From: UBA9715 sp045614225
GTDB taxonomy: Bacteria; Actinomycetota; Coriobacteriia; Coriobacteriales; Eggerthellaceae
DNA: 21,547 nt
Direction: 5' to 3'
NCBI GenBank assembly: GCA_045614225.1
Contig: JAZLCO010000037.1
Coordinates: 1-21,547 of the forward strand
Positions 1 through 7,473 of the stretch are shown here, one piece after another. The translations under genes were made by a program, and so were the position numbers. The notes under the pieces are model-generated. The model was given only the letters and a program-made list of their open reading frames with translations. It had not been told where the DNA came from and did no database searches. Numbering within the stretch: the stretch's first letter is position 1; every line of letters begins with the position of its first letter.

Positions 1-1
1 C

Positions 2-631
2 AACTTGCTCGAGCGTCCGACCGAGGGTCGTATCATCATCGACGGATCTGACATCACCGACTATCAAGGTCGCGAGTTGCGTGAGCTGCGCGCCAATATC
101 GGCATGATCTTCCAGAACTTCGCCTTGTTCCAGCAGCGCACGGTGTTGCAAAATGTCACGTTCCCTCTCGAGGTGCGTGGCGGGAAGAAGGAGGCCAACG
201 CCGAACGAGCACATGAGCTCCTGCGCCTCGTGAGCCTTGACGACAAAGCATCGCGTTATCCCAGCGAGTTGTCGGGTGGCCAGCAACAGCGCGTTGCCAT
301 CGCGCGCGCACTTGCCAACGAGCCCCACTACATGCTCTGCGATGAGGCTACGAGCGCGCTCGATTCGCGCACGACCGTGCAGGTGCTCGACCTGCTGGCG
401 CACATCAACGCCGAGTTGGGCGTGACCATGGTCGTCATCACGCACTCGCTCGACGTTGCGAAACGTGTCTGCAACCGCATTGCCGTCATCGACGAGGGCC
501 ATATCGTGGAAGAGGGCAAGACGGTTGACGTGTTCGCCAATCCCCAGAGCGATGTAACACGCGAGTTGCTGGATTGGGGCTACAAACGCACCGACAAGCT
601 TGACGGGGAAGAGGAGGTCGTCCGTGATTGA
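2..631 (+). CDS. metN: Methionine ABC transporter ATP-binding protein MetN (5' partial)
   Basis: ATPase subunit of a D/L-methionine importer; it hydrolyses ATP on the cytoplasmic side of the MetI permease. The reading frame is open from the left edge, so the start codon and Walker A lie outside the window. Visible in order: Q-loop (MIFQNFALFQ), signature LSGGQQQRVAIARAL, Walker B MLCDEATSALD, and the H-loop in VVITHSLDVAKRV. The segment after the H-loop (ANPQSDVTRELL) is typical of MetN. The protein stops about 30 residues later, so the C-terminal NIL/ACT-like regulatory domain (about 95 residues in E. coli MetN) is absent. It overlaps the metI start by a few bases, so the two are co-transcribed. 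No metQ binding-protein gene is visible here. Substrate is inferred from family resemblance and the metI neighbour. Confidence 0.85.
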   Translation, partial: NLLERPTEGRIIIDGSDITDYQGRELRELRANIGMIFQNFALFQQRTVLQNVTFPLEVRGGKKEANAERAHELLRLVSLDDKASRYPSELSGGQQQRVAIARALANEPHYMLCDEATSALDSRTTVQVLDLLAHINAELGVTMVVITHSLDVAKRVCNRIAVIDEGHIVEEGKTVDVFANPQSDVTRELLDWGYKRTDKLDGEEEVVRD

Positions 632-1286
632 GTTCTTCGACAAGTACGGCGCCCTACTCGCACAGGGAACCATCGACACGCTGGTCATGTCCATCGCATC
701 GTGCGTCTTTGCGTACGTCATCGGCCTTCCCCTTGGAATCTGGTTTGCCGTCACCACCCCGAATGGCCTGCGCCCCAACAAAGCCGTCAACACGGTGCTC
801 GGCTGGATCATCAACATCGGCCGTTCCATCCCGTTCATCATTTTGCTTGTGGCCATCATCCCGTTCACACGACTGGTTGTCGGCACATCGCTCGGCGTGC
901 CGGGCGCAGTGGTGCCGTTGACCGTGGCGGCTGCCCCCTTTGTGGCGCGCATCGTCGAGCAGAGCTTGGCCGAGGTCGATAAAGACCTCATCGAAGCAGC
1001 TCACAGCTTCGGTGCGAGCAATATGCAGATCATCACGAAGGTGATGTTGAAAGAATCGCTCCCCTCGCTTGTGCGCGGCGTGGCGATCACGTTCGTGAAC
1101 CTGTTCGGATACTCTGCCATGGCGGGCACGGTAGGCGCCGGCGGTCTGGGCGACATCGCCATCCGCTACGGTTACCAGCGCTTCCAAGGCGACGTCATGC
1201 TTGCCGCCGTCATCCTCTGCGTCGTGCTCGTGCAAGTGTTCCAGACCTTCGGCGATTGGCTTGCCCGGACTATCGATAAACGTTAG
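624..1286 (+). CDS. metI: Methionine ABC transporter permease MetI
   Basis: Integral membrane permease of the methionine importer, 220 residues, the usual length for MetI. I chose GTG at 624 because an AGGAGG box at 612-617 lies six bases upstream and the protein then begins with the MetI-like N-terminus (IEFFDKYGALLAQGTIDTL). A longer in-frame TTG start at 600 has no such support. Five to six hydrophobic helices are apparent. The ABC permease EAA loop is seen around EAAHSFGASNMQIITKVML, followed by the usual LPSLVRG and GAGGLGDIAIRYGYQRF stretch near the C-terminus. It overlaps the end of metN by 8 bases. Identification is by family resemblance; the substrate could be another amino acid, but the sequence pattern is that of MetI. 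Confidence 0.88.
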   Translation: MIEFFDKYGALLAQGTIDTLVMSIASCVFAYVIGLPLGIWFAVTTPNGLRPNKAVNTVLGWIINIGRSIPFIILLVAIIPFTRLVVGTSLGVPGAVVPLTVAAAPFVARIVEQSLAEVDKDLIEAAHSFGASNMQIITKVMLKESLPSLVRGVAITFVNLFGYSAMAGTVGAGGLGDIAIRYGYQRFQGDVMLAAVILCVVLVQVFQTFGDWLARTIDKR

Positions 1287-1300
1287 GCAGGGGAGCGCTC

Positions 1301-2578
1301 ATGTCCGATGCGCCGTTGAGGGAGATCTTCACGCGCGATTTCCTGATGCTTGCGACCATCAACCTGGCCATGTTCTTCGGTTTTCAGATGCTCAACGTCG
1401 GGCTGCCGGTGTACATGGCTCAGCTGGGAGCTGCTGGCCAGATCATCGGGCTTGCCACGACGCTCATGACCATCATGGCCACCATCGTTCGCGTGTTTGC
1501 GGGCGCGTTGCTCGACCGGTTCGGGCGATGGGGGATGCTCATCGGCGGCACGGTCGTCATGGTGTGCGCCATCACGTCGTTTGCCATCTTCCCCATTGTG
1601 GGAATCATTTTGGGGCTTCGCATGTTACACGGCATCGGATGGGGCGTGGGCTCCACAGCTTCCTCGACGATTGCAGCAGACATCATTCCCAAGAAACGAT
1701 TCGCCGAAGGCATGGGCTATTTCGCCATGACGACGGCCATCTCGAGCGCCATCGCTCCTGCCGCCTCGGTTGCGCTTCTTCAGGGCGCCGGCGCAGAAGT
1801 CATGATCTACGTTGCTGCCGGCATCACCGCGCTTGCGCTCGTGCTTTCCGTGGTGGAGGCGCTGATTTCCAAGCGAACTGCTGCCAAGCGCTCTCGTGCA
1901 GATGAGGCGCCAGTTGGAGAGCAGCGCGATGGTCGCGGAGCTTCCGAGAAGGCTGGCGCCCCCGCCCAAAAAGACGAATCGCGCATTCCGAAGTATTCGG
2001 GGATCGAGGCGCTGTTCGAGCGACGTGCTGTTGTGCCGGGTGTTCTGATGTTCCTCGTGAACGTCGGCTTCGGTTGCATCACCACATTCATCGCGCTTCA
2101 CGCTGGCGAGCAGGGAGGAAACGGCGTTTCGGCGTATTTCCTCGTATACGCCGTCGTTACTCTGGTCAGCCGTCCCTATATCGGAAAGCTTATCGACCGA
2201 TACGGGTATCGGGTACCCGCGATTCTTTCCACGCTTTGCACGGCTGGCACCCTTGCACTCATCGGCGTATCGAGCAACACGCTGATGTTCGCCTGCTCTG
2301 GTGTGCTTGGCGGACTTGGCATCGGCACCGCGATGGGCACCTATCAATCGATGGCCGTCGCAAGTGTTGAACCCCAACGACGCGGTGTCGCCACTTCGAC
2401 GTACATGACGGCGTTCGACCTTGGAATTGCCCTTGGCTCGCTCGTTGGCGGCGTTCTCGCCGACATGTTCGGTTATACAATCATGTACTTCACGGTCGCA
2501 ATCTTCCCGATTGCGGCGAGCGTAATCTCGGCGGTTGTCATCAAAGGTGAAACGAAAGAACGGGAGGATCGGTCATGA
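1301..2578 (+). CDS. Major facilitator superfamily transporter
   Basis: Predicted 12-helix secondary transporter of 425 residues in the inner membrane. The first six-helix half contains the MFS signature between helices 2 and 3 (GALLDRFGRWGMLIGG). A hydrophilic, charged loop of about 50 residues (roughly 190-235, rich in Ala, Arg, Glu and Lys) separates it from the second half, which repeats the motif (GKLIDRYGYRVPAILS). Start at ATG 1301 follows a GGGGAG box. It lies 14 bases after metI and overlaps the next gene by ATGA at 2575-2578, so it is part of the same transcription unit. The substrate cannot be read from sequence. Co-transcription with metNI makes an amino-acid or related-metabolite exporter possible, but this is inference only. 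Confidence 0.85.
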   Translation: MSDAPLREIFTRDFLMLATINLAMFFGFQMLNVGLPVYMAQLGAAGQIIGLATTLMTIMATIVRVFAGALLDRFGRWGMLIGGTVVMVCAITSFAIFPIVGIILGLRMLHGIGWGVGSTASSTIAADIIPKKRFAEGMGYFAMTTAISSAIAPAASVALLQGAGAEVMIYVAAGITALALVLSVVEALISKRTAAKRSRADEAPVGEQRDGRGASEKAGAPAQKDESRIPKYSGIEALFERRAVVPGVLMFLVNVGFGCITTFIALHAGEQGGNGVSAYFLVYAVVTLVSRPYIGKLIDRYGYRVPAILSTLCTAGTLALIGVSSNTLMFACSGVLGGLGIGTAMGTYQSMAVASVEPQRRGVATSTYMTAFDLGIALGSLVGGVLADMFGYTIMYFTVAIFPIAASVISAVVIKGETKEREDRS

Positions 2579-3153
2579 CGACGAATGCGCAAGAAGCCAT
2601 CGAGCGCTTGAAGACGGGCAATGCGTTGTTCGTAGAGGAGTCGAATTGTTCGGGCGACATATCCCAGAAGCGTGTGAAACAGCTATCCGAAGAGGGCCAG
2701 GCACCGTATGCATGCATTGTGACCTGTGCCGATTCGCGCGTGGTGCCTGAACATCTTTTCATGGTCGGGCTTGGCGACGTGTTCACCATCCGCGTTGCGG
2801 GTAACGTTATCGGTGACATGGAACTGGCGAGCTGCGTGTACGCAGCTGAGCATCTCGGCGTGAAGCTCATTGTAGTGCTGGGCCACACGCAGTGCGGTGC
2901 TGTTGCGTCCGCGCTGGAAGTTTTGGCGGCAGGCGCCGAGCTTGAGGGTGCGATGGCGCCTTTGCTGTCTTGCGTGTGTGCCAACGTTGGAGGGGAGCGC
3001 GACCCACAGGCTGCAAGCATCGCGAACCTGCGCGCTGGCGTTGCAGCTATCGAGGGTGATAGCGATATCGCGCACCTCATCGAGGCTGCTGGCCTGCGTG
3101 TTGCTCCGGCGCTGTATCACACCGAGGACGGCACCGTGGAGTTCATGGAATAA
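2575..3153 (+). CDS. Beta-class carbonic anhydrase
   Basis: Cytoplasmic zinc enzyme interconverting CO2 and bicarbonate. The 192-residue protein shows the beta-CA zinc site: Cys51 in CADSR with the Asp53/Arg55 dyad, then His104 and Cys107 in GHTQCGAV. The stretch DVFTIRVAGNVI between them is also typical of the family. Translation is coupled to the MFS gene through a 4-base ATGA overlap. The downstream gap (3154-3241) separates it from a convergent gene and holds only short palindromes (for example around 3173-3185) without a T-run. Role: likely bicarbonate supply for carboxylations. The family assignment is firm; the physiological link to the transporter genes is unknown. Confidence 0.92.
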   Translation: MTTNAQEAIERLKTGNALFVEESNCSGDISQKRVKQLSEEGQAPYACIVTCADSRVVPEHLFMVGLGDVFTIRVAGNVIGDMELASCVYAAEHLGVKLIVVLGHTQCGAVASALEVLAAGAELEGAMAPLLSCVCANVGGERDPQAASIANLRAGVAAIEGDSDIAHLIEAAGLRVAPALYHTEDGTVEFME

Positions 3154-3241
3154 GAGTCTGTTTAGACTTCGGTGGCGACTCGCCATTGCTTCGCGCAGAA
3201 ATGCCCAGATGCCTCCCTGTCAGGCTGAATGAAAATCGAGA

Positions 3242-3910
3242 TCAATGGTATTCGGCGATGTCGGCACCGTCGTGTTTGATGGCTTCATCGTCCGAAATGC
3301 CCATGATGCCGCAGAGCGACATGACCGGCCGCACCGTATATTTCCCTGCGATGGACATTCCGATTCGAGAGACATCGAGGTGTTCGAGCAGCGTCTTCTG
3401 CAGCTGCATTTCAAGGCCTTCTTCGCCAGGAGCCCAGCCTCTGCCGACATAGCGACCGTTTTCGCGCGCCGCGTCGGCGATTGCTTGCTTAATCCAACGG
3501 TGGGCTGCAATGGTGTAGCCGCCGCCCCATGCATCATAGAACATGCCGCCAATCAAGTCGTCCGAATCAGACGCTTCTGACGCCAGCTCTTCATAGCCAT
3601 GGGTGCAGACAGCGTAAAACACTACTTCGTCAGCGCGATGGAGCAGGCCTGCGAGCATCTGACTTTTCAAGACAGCACCACCTTCAAGGTGGATTTCATC
3701 GCCTTCTCTGCGTTCGACGGGAAAGCTTGAGAACATGCCCTTGCACTCAAACGTATCGAGGCATTTCGCATACGTATCCTCGTAATCTTCCGGAAAGCGC
3801 TCCAAGGCATCGTCTTTGCTCATGTGAAGCGTTGCCAGCGCGAGTTTTTCAATGTCGTTCAGCTGATCGTTGGGGATAGTGCATACGCGTGGAGATACTG
3901 GTTTAGTCAT
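3242..3910 (-). CDS. Stand-alone protein related to the MetH (B12-dependent methionine synthase) activation domain
   Basis: The 222-residue protein resembles the C-terminal reactivation domain of cobalamin-dependent methionine synthase, which binds S-adenosylmethionine and remethylates oxidised cobalamin. The C-terminal half carries the family pattern: an Arg-x-x-APGEEGLEMQLQ stretch (in MetH, RxSPGYG...L..Q) followed by the IGMSIAGKYTVRPVMSLCGIMGI segment (in MetH, IG..LTES..M.P..S..GI). Upstream, DEVVFYAVCTHGYEELA and a later DAWGGGYTIAAHRWI match the helical core. ATG at 3910 follows an AGGAG box. The protein is free-standing, as in corrinoid proteins of some anaerobes where reactivation is split from MetH. 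It converges on metNI and the carbonic anhydrase. Function (corrinoid or methionine-synthase reactivation) is inferred; no reductase partner is visible here. Confidence 0.68.
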   Translation of the reverse strand: MTKPVSPRVCTIPNDQLNDIEKLALATLHMSKDDALERFPEDYEDTYAKCLDTFECKGMFSSFPVERREGDEIHLEGGAVLKSQMLAGLLHRADEVVFYAVCTHGYEELASEASDSDDLIGGMFYDAWGGGYTIAAHRWIKQAIADAARENGRYVGRGWAPGEEGLEMQLQKTLLEHLDVSRIGMSIAGKYTVRPVMSLCGIMGISDDEAIKHDGADIAEYH

Positions 3911-4113
3911 GGTTTCTCCTAGTGATGCCGAGTATTCCTGTTGGTCGCATTATCCCATGAAGGTGTTTCGTGGGATTTAGCGACACTGACGAACTTTGCT
4001 TCTTGGTTGAGTTCTTGTGGCGCTTTCAGGTTTTGCAAGCCATTGTGGAACGGGGTTTTCCCAAATAGCGGCTGATTATCTGATTCTCGTTTTATATTCG
4101 ATAACTGGAAGCA

Positions 4114-4139
4114 CAATAATTTGGATTATTGGTTATAAT
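4114..4139 (+). promoter_or_regulatory. Putative promoter with overlapping palindrome upstream of the 66-aa gene
   Basis: A TATAAT -10 box is at 4134-4139, about 60 bases before the start at 4200. Directly upstream, 4114-4131 is a perfect 7-bp inverted repeat (CAATAAT, TTGG, ATTATTG), placed where a repressor could block polymerase. No good -35 box is seen at the expected distance. The rest of the 3911-4199 gap is AT-richer than the flanking genes; I see no gene in it. Confidence 0.4.
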
Positions 4140-4199
4140 TAATGCGCCCAGATTGGGGGCGATTTTAATCAGGTTTGTACGGAATGGAGGGATACTGGT

Positions 4200-4400
4200 A
4201 TGGCAATTATGACAATCGTATCGCACGAGTACAACGAAGAGACCGGAATCGACGTTTTCGTCGTGAACCCCGGCAACATGACCTGTGAACTAAAGGTGAC
4301 CGACGACGGCGTCGAGATGCTCACCGCAGGCAAGTGGAGAGCTTGCACCAACCCGTTCCTGAAGAAAGCGGCGCTCGAAGCTGCGGCAGAGCGCGGCTAG
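4200..4400 (+). CDS. Small protein of unknown function (66 aa)
   Basis: I do not recognise this family. The ORF has a good GGAGG box (4186-4190) nine bases before the ATG, a TATAAT box upstream and a strong hairpin terminator just after the stop, so it looks like a free-standing monocistronic gene. The protein is soluble and acidic in its first two thirds, with predicted beta-strand patterning (TGIDVFVVNPGNMTCELKVTDDG). It ends in a short Ala/Lys-rich helix (NPFLKKAALEAAAERG). There is no signal peptide and no transmembrane segment. It has two cysteines (in NMTCEL and WRACTN), which do not form a CxxC pair. Expression from its own unit suggests a functional small protein rather than a chance ORF. 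Confidence 0.65.
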   Translation: MAIMTIVSHEYNEETGIDVFVVNPGNMTCELKVTDDGVEMLTAGKWRACTNPFLKKAALEAAAERG

Positions 4401-4426
4401 CGTTTCCGTTAGCGAAAAGATTGCTT

Positions 4427-4460
4427 GGGGGTCACGCGAGGCGTGGCCCCCTCTCGTTTA
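4427..4460 (+). terminator. Rho-independent-type terminator after the 66-aa gene
   Basis: An 11-bp GC-rich stem (4427-4437 with 4441-4451, one G-T pair) closes on the 3-base loop GAG and is followed by the T-rich TCTCGTTTA. It begins 26 bases after the stop codon. This separates the small gene from the downstream oxidoreductase. Confidence 0.75.
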
Positions 4461-4549
4461 TCATGACCCTCAAAGAACTGCCATTGCGCCATGGGGTTTG
4501 GCGTACTTGCCTATAGCAAAAGAGCGCGAAACACGAAAAAGGGGAGAAC

Positions 4550-5737
4550 GTGGAGTATCGGTTGGACAGACGATCAGGCGACGAGCTGTCGGTGCTGGGG
4601 ATGGGGTGCATGCGCCTGCCGCGTAAAGGGGCGGGAATCGACATGCAACTCACCGAGCTCATCTTGCTCGAAGCGTTTGAGCGTGGTGTCAATTACTTTG
4701 ACACGGCATACTCGTACGGCGGAAGCGAGGAGGCGCTCGGTGAGGTTGTGGAGCGCAACGGCTTGCGCGAGCACATCCACATCGCTTCGAAGCTTCCGCA
4801 CGGTAAGTGTCGGACAATCGATGATGTCGAACGGCTGTTTTCCACGTCACTTGAACGACTGCGCACCGATTATCTTGACTACTACCTCATACACAACATC
4901 GTGACGGCGAGTCAATGGCAGCGCTTGGTGGATCTGGGCATCGAGCGGTGGATAGCCCAGAAAAAGGAAAGCGGCGCCATCCGTCGCATAGGCTTCTCAT
5001 TCCACGGCGGCATGGCGGAGTTCCGTGCGTTGCTCGATGCATACGATTGGGATCTCGTGCAGATCCAATACAACTACGTGAACGAGCATTACCAGGCGGG
5101 GCGCGAAGGGAGTGAGCTTGCCGCGAGTCGAGGGATTCCCGTCGTGGTGATGGAGCCGCTGCTTGGCGGGCGCTTGGTGGCCGGGCTTCCCGAGGGAACC
5201 ATGCGCGCGTTTGAGAGCGCGGCACCCGGACGAAGCCCTGCTTCATGGGGATTACGCTGGCTCTTCGATCAGCCGCAAGTGACGGTCGTGTTGTCGGGGA
5301 TGAATTCCACCGAGATGTTGCACGAGAACATCGACACCGCTTCGTCCACCGCGCCTGGCTCGATGACCGAGCGCGAGCATGCTGCCATCCGAGAGGCCAA
5401 AGCAGCATTCGAGGAAAGCTTCAAAGTTCCGTGCACGGGCTGCAACTACTGCATGCCCTGCCCCCAAGGCATCAGCATCCCCTCGCTTTTCGCGGCCTAT
5501 AACGAGAGCTTCTCGCTCGGGTGGCGTACGGGCTTCTTCCATTACATGATGAGCGTGGGTATAACGAGCGGCGCACCGCGTCTGGCCACGAATTGCATCG
5601 GGTGCGGCGCGTGCGTGAAGAAGTGCCCGCAGCATATCGAGATACCTGAGCGGATGGCCGACGTTGCCCGCCGCCTGCAACCACCTGGAGTGAAGACGGC
5701 TGTCAAAATTGCTGGCCCCATTCTGTCGCGGTGGTGA
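4550..5737 (+). CDS. Aldo/keto reductase with C-terminal 4Fe-4S ferredoxin domain (COG1453-type)
   Basis: Predicted cytoplasmic oxidoreductase of 395 residues joining an aldo/keto reductase TIM barrel to a ferredoxin-like tail. The AKR catalytic tetrad is visible: Asp51 and Tyr56 in FDTAYSYGGSE, Lys81 in ASKLPHGK and His115 in YLIHN. The C-terminal part has two cysteine clusters: Cys295, 298, 301 and 304 followed by Pro, and Cys349, 352, 355 and 359 followed by Pro (CIGCGACVKKCP), able to hold two [4Fe-4S] centres. GTG at 4550 was chosen for the preceding GGGGAG box. Such fused enzymes are common in strict anaerobes and probably move electrons between a nicotinamide or ferredoxin pool and an unknown carbonyl substrate. 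It is a single-gene unit: a terminator lies upstream and a convergent gene downstream. The substrate is unknown. Confidence 0.88.
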   Translation: MEYRLDRRSGDELSVLGMGCMRLPRKGAGIDMQLTELILLEAFERGVNYFDTAYSYGGSEEALGEVVERNGLREHIHIASKLPHGKCRTIDDVERLFSTSLERLRTDYLDYYLIHNIVTASQWQRLVDLGIERWIAQKKESGAIRRIGFSFHGGMAEFRALLDAYDWDLVQIQYNYVNEHYQAGREGSELAASRGIPVVVMEPLLGGRLVAGLPEGTMRAFESAAPGRSPASWGLRWLFDQPQVTVVLSGMNSTEMLHENIDTASSTAPGSMTEREHAAIREAKAAFEESFKVPCTGCNYCMPCPQGISIPSLFAAYNESFSLGWRTGFFHYMMSVGITSGAPRLATNCIGCGACVKKCPQHIEIPERMADVARRLQPPGVKTAVKIAGPILSRW

Positions 5738-5756
5738 AACGGCTGCATGAACAGGA

Positions 5757-5787
5757 GGCGGGTCAGGTGCTCATATCTGAACCCGCC
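5757..5787. terminator. Inverted repeat between convergent genes (possible bidirectional terminator)
   Basis: Arms 5757-5766 and 5777-5787 pair over 10 positions with one bulged base (GGCGGGTCAG against CTGAACCCGCC). They lie between the stops of the aldo/keto reductase and pgi. No clear T-run follows on either strand, so termination is plausible but not certain. Confidence 0.45.
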
Positions 5788-5798
5788 CTCATATCACA

Positions 5799-7382
5799 TT
5801 AGATTCCCAGCATCTCGCTGTATACGGCGAGCGCGCCGTCGGTCTCGTGGGCAAGCACGCGCTTTGCCAGGACTTTGCCCAGCTGCACGCCTTCCTGGTC
5901 GAAGCTGTTGAGATTCCAGAGGAAGCCCTGGAACATGATCTTGTTCTCGAAATGAGCGAGGAGTGCGCCCATGGATTCCGGGGTGAGCCTATCGCCGATG
6001 ATGATGCTCGACGGCCGTCCGCCATCGAACTTCTTGTTCAGGTCATCGTCGTCCTTGCCGCAGGCGAAGGCGACGATCTGCGCAGCTACGTTGGCGCCCA
6101 GCTTCTGTTGGCTGTAGCTGCCTTCGATCAAGACGTCCGTCTTGCCCTGGTTCTCCCTGAACCCGACGAACTGCAGGGGCACGATGTCCTTGCCCTGGTG
6201 AAGCAGCTGATAGAACGAGTGCTGGCCATTGGTCCCAGGCTCGCCGAACAGCACCGGCCCGGTGGGATAGTCCACCGGTTCGCCGAAGCGGTTGACGGAC
6301 TTGCCATTGGATTCCATGTCCGCCTGCTGCAGATGGGCCGGGAAGCGAGACAGCGCTTGGGAGTAGGGAAGGACCGCTGTGCTTTCGTACCCTAGGATGT
6401 TCCGCTCGTACACCCCGATGAGGGCATCCAGCATCGCTGGGTTTTCCAGCGGGCTGGCGTCAGCGGAAAGCCTGTCCGTTTCGGCTGCGCCGGCGAGGAA
6501 CTGCGCAAAGACTTCGGGGCCGAAGGCCAAGGACAAAACCGCTCCGCCCACTGCTGAGGTGGAGGAGTAGCGGCCGCCGATGTGATCGTCCATGAAGAAC
6601 GCTTCCAAGTAGCCGCTGTCCTGAGCAAGGGGCGAAGTCTGGCTGGTGACGGCAACCATGTGATCGGCCGGATCGAGGCCCGCCTTGGCCAGGGCGTCTT
6701 TGACGAACGCCTCGTTGGTCAGCGTCTCGAGCGTGGTGCCGGACTTCGAGACGAGGATGAAGAGGGAGTGCGCCACATCGATGGTGCTCAGCACGTTCAC
6801 GGCATCGTCTGGGTCGACGTTGCTGATGAAGCGTGCTTCCATCTTCAGGGTGCCTTCGGCGCGAGCCCAGTTCTCAAGTGCCAGATACACAGCTCTTGGG
6901 CCCAAATCGCTTCCGCCGATGCCGATCTGCACGACGGTCGTGAAAGCCTCGCCAGCTGCGTTGGCTATCTCACCGTCATGCACTTTTCGCGCGAAGTCGG
7001 CGATCCGCTCCTGCTGTTCGACGTAGAACGCGCGCTTGTCGACTCCATCCGCCACAACGGCATCGCCCAGTTGTCCTCGGGTCAGGTGATGCAAAACCAG
7101 GCGCTTTTCGCCGGTGTTGACCATGGCGCCGTTGTACAGCTCGGCGAACTTATCAGCCAGTTGCGCTTCGGTCGCCAGGCTTGCCAGCTTCTTCAAAAGC
7201 TCATCGTTCACCTGTTTGGCGCCATAGTTGTACGAAAGTCCGCATGCCATGGGCAGGGAGTAATCCCGCACCCGTTGCGCGCCTTCCTCGCCTGCCAAAA
7301 CCGCGCGCAAGTCTACGCGCGTGGAATCGGCCACGAGCTCCCGATATGAATCCAACTGATCGAGGTTTTTCCAGTCTGCCAT
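5799..7382 (-). CDS. pgi: Glucose-6-phosphate isomerase
   Basis: Interconverts glucose 6-phosphate and fructose 6-phosphate in the cytoplasm. The protein is 527 residues, within the family range. Recognised signatures include VQIGIGGSDLGPRAVYLAL, VSKSGTTLETLTNE (sugar-phosphate binding), DDHIGGRYSSTSAVGG and GEPGTNGQHSFYQLLHQG. ATG at 7382 was chosen because a purine-rich AAGGGAG box lies about seven bases upstream and the protein then starts MADWKNLDQLDSY; the frame is open further upstream without support. It lies 91 bases downstream of gatB on the same strand, with a long hairpin in the gap, so it may be partly co-transcribed with gatCAB or separately controlled. Confidence 0.95.
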   Translation of the reverse strand: MADWKNLDQLDSYRELVADSTRVDLRAVLAGEEGAQRVRDYSLPMACGLSYNYGAKQVNDELLKKLASLATEAQLADKFAELYNGAMVNTGEKRLVLHHLTRGQLGDAVVADGVDKRAFYVEQQERIADFARKVHDGEIANAAGEAFTTVVQIGIGGSDLGPRAVYLALENWARAEGTLKMEARFISNVDPDDAVNVLSTIDVAHSLFILVSKSGTTLETLTNEAFVKDALAKAGLDPADHMVAVTSQTSPLAQDSGYLEAFFMDDHIGGRYSSTSAVGGAVLSLAFGPEVFAQFLAGAAETDRLSADASPLENPAMLDALIGVYERNILGYESTAVLPYSQALSRFPAHLQQADMESNGKSVNRFGEPVDYPTGPVLFGEPGTNGQHSFYQLLHQGKDIVPLQFVGFRENQGKTDVLIEGSYSQQKLGANVAAQIVAFACGKDDDDLNKKFDGGRPSSIIIGDRLTPESMGALLAHFENKIMFQGFLWNLNSFDQEGVQLGKVLAKRVLAHETDGALAVYSEMLGI

Positions 7383-7413
7383 TCTTACTCCCTTTTTAAA
7401 CGTGCTCGCTGAA

Positions 7414-7456
7414 GCGTGATGAAACAACGGGGACGAAGGCCGTTGTCTCATCGCGC
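7414..7456 (-). promoter_or_regulatory. Long hairpin between gatB and pgi
   Basis: Arms 7414-7430 and 7440-7456 (17 bases each) pair at every position (15 Watson-Crick, two G-T/A-C-type differences depending on strand), with a 9-base loop. In the direction of transcription (minus strand) it follows the gatB stop by 17 bases and precedes the pgi start by about 30. No proper T-run follows, so it may be a terminator, a partial attenuator or an RNA-processing/stability element. Confidence 0.5.
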
Positions 7457-7473
7457 TAAGTGGGACAACTGTC

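Noticed and set aside
600..623. TTG at 600 as the metI start
   Set aside because: GTG at 624 has an AGGAGG box at correct spacing and gives the family-typical N-terminus.
3173..3185. Short palindrome (TGGCGA-C-TCGCCA) after the carbonic anhydrase as a terminator
   Set aside because: A one-base loop cannot form a proper hairpin and no T-run follows.
3919..4116. 65-codon ORF on the minus strand in the gap before the small gene
   Set aside because: Composition is not protein-like, there is no ribosome binding site, and it lies in an AT-rich control region.
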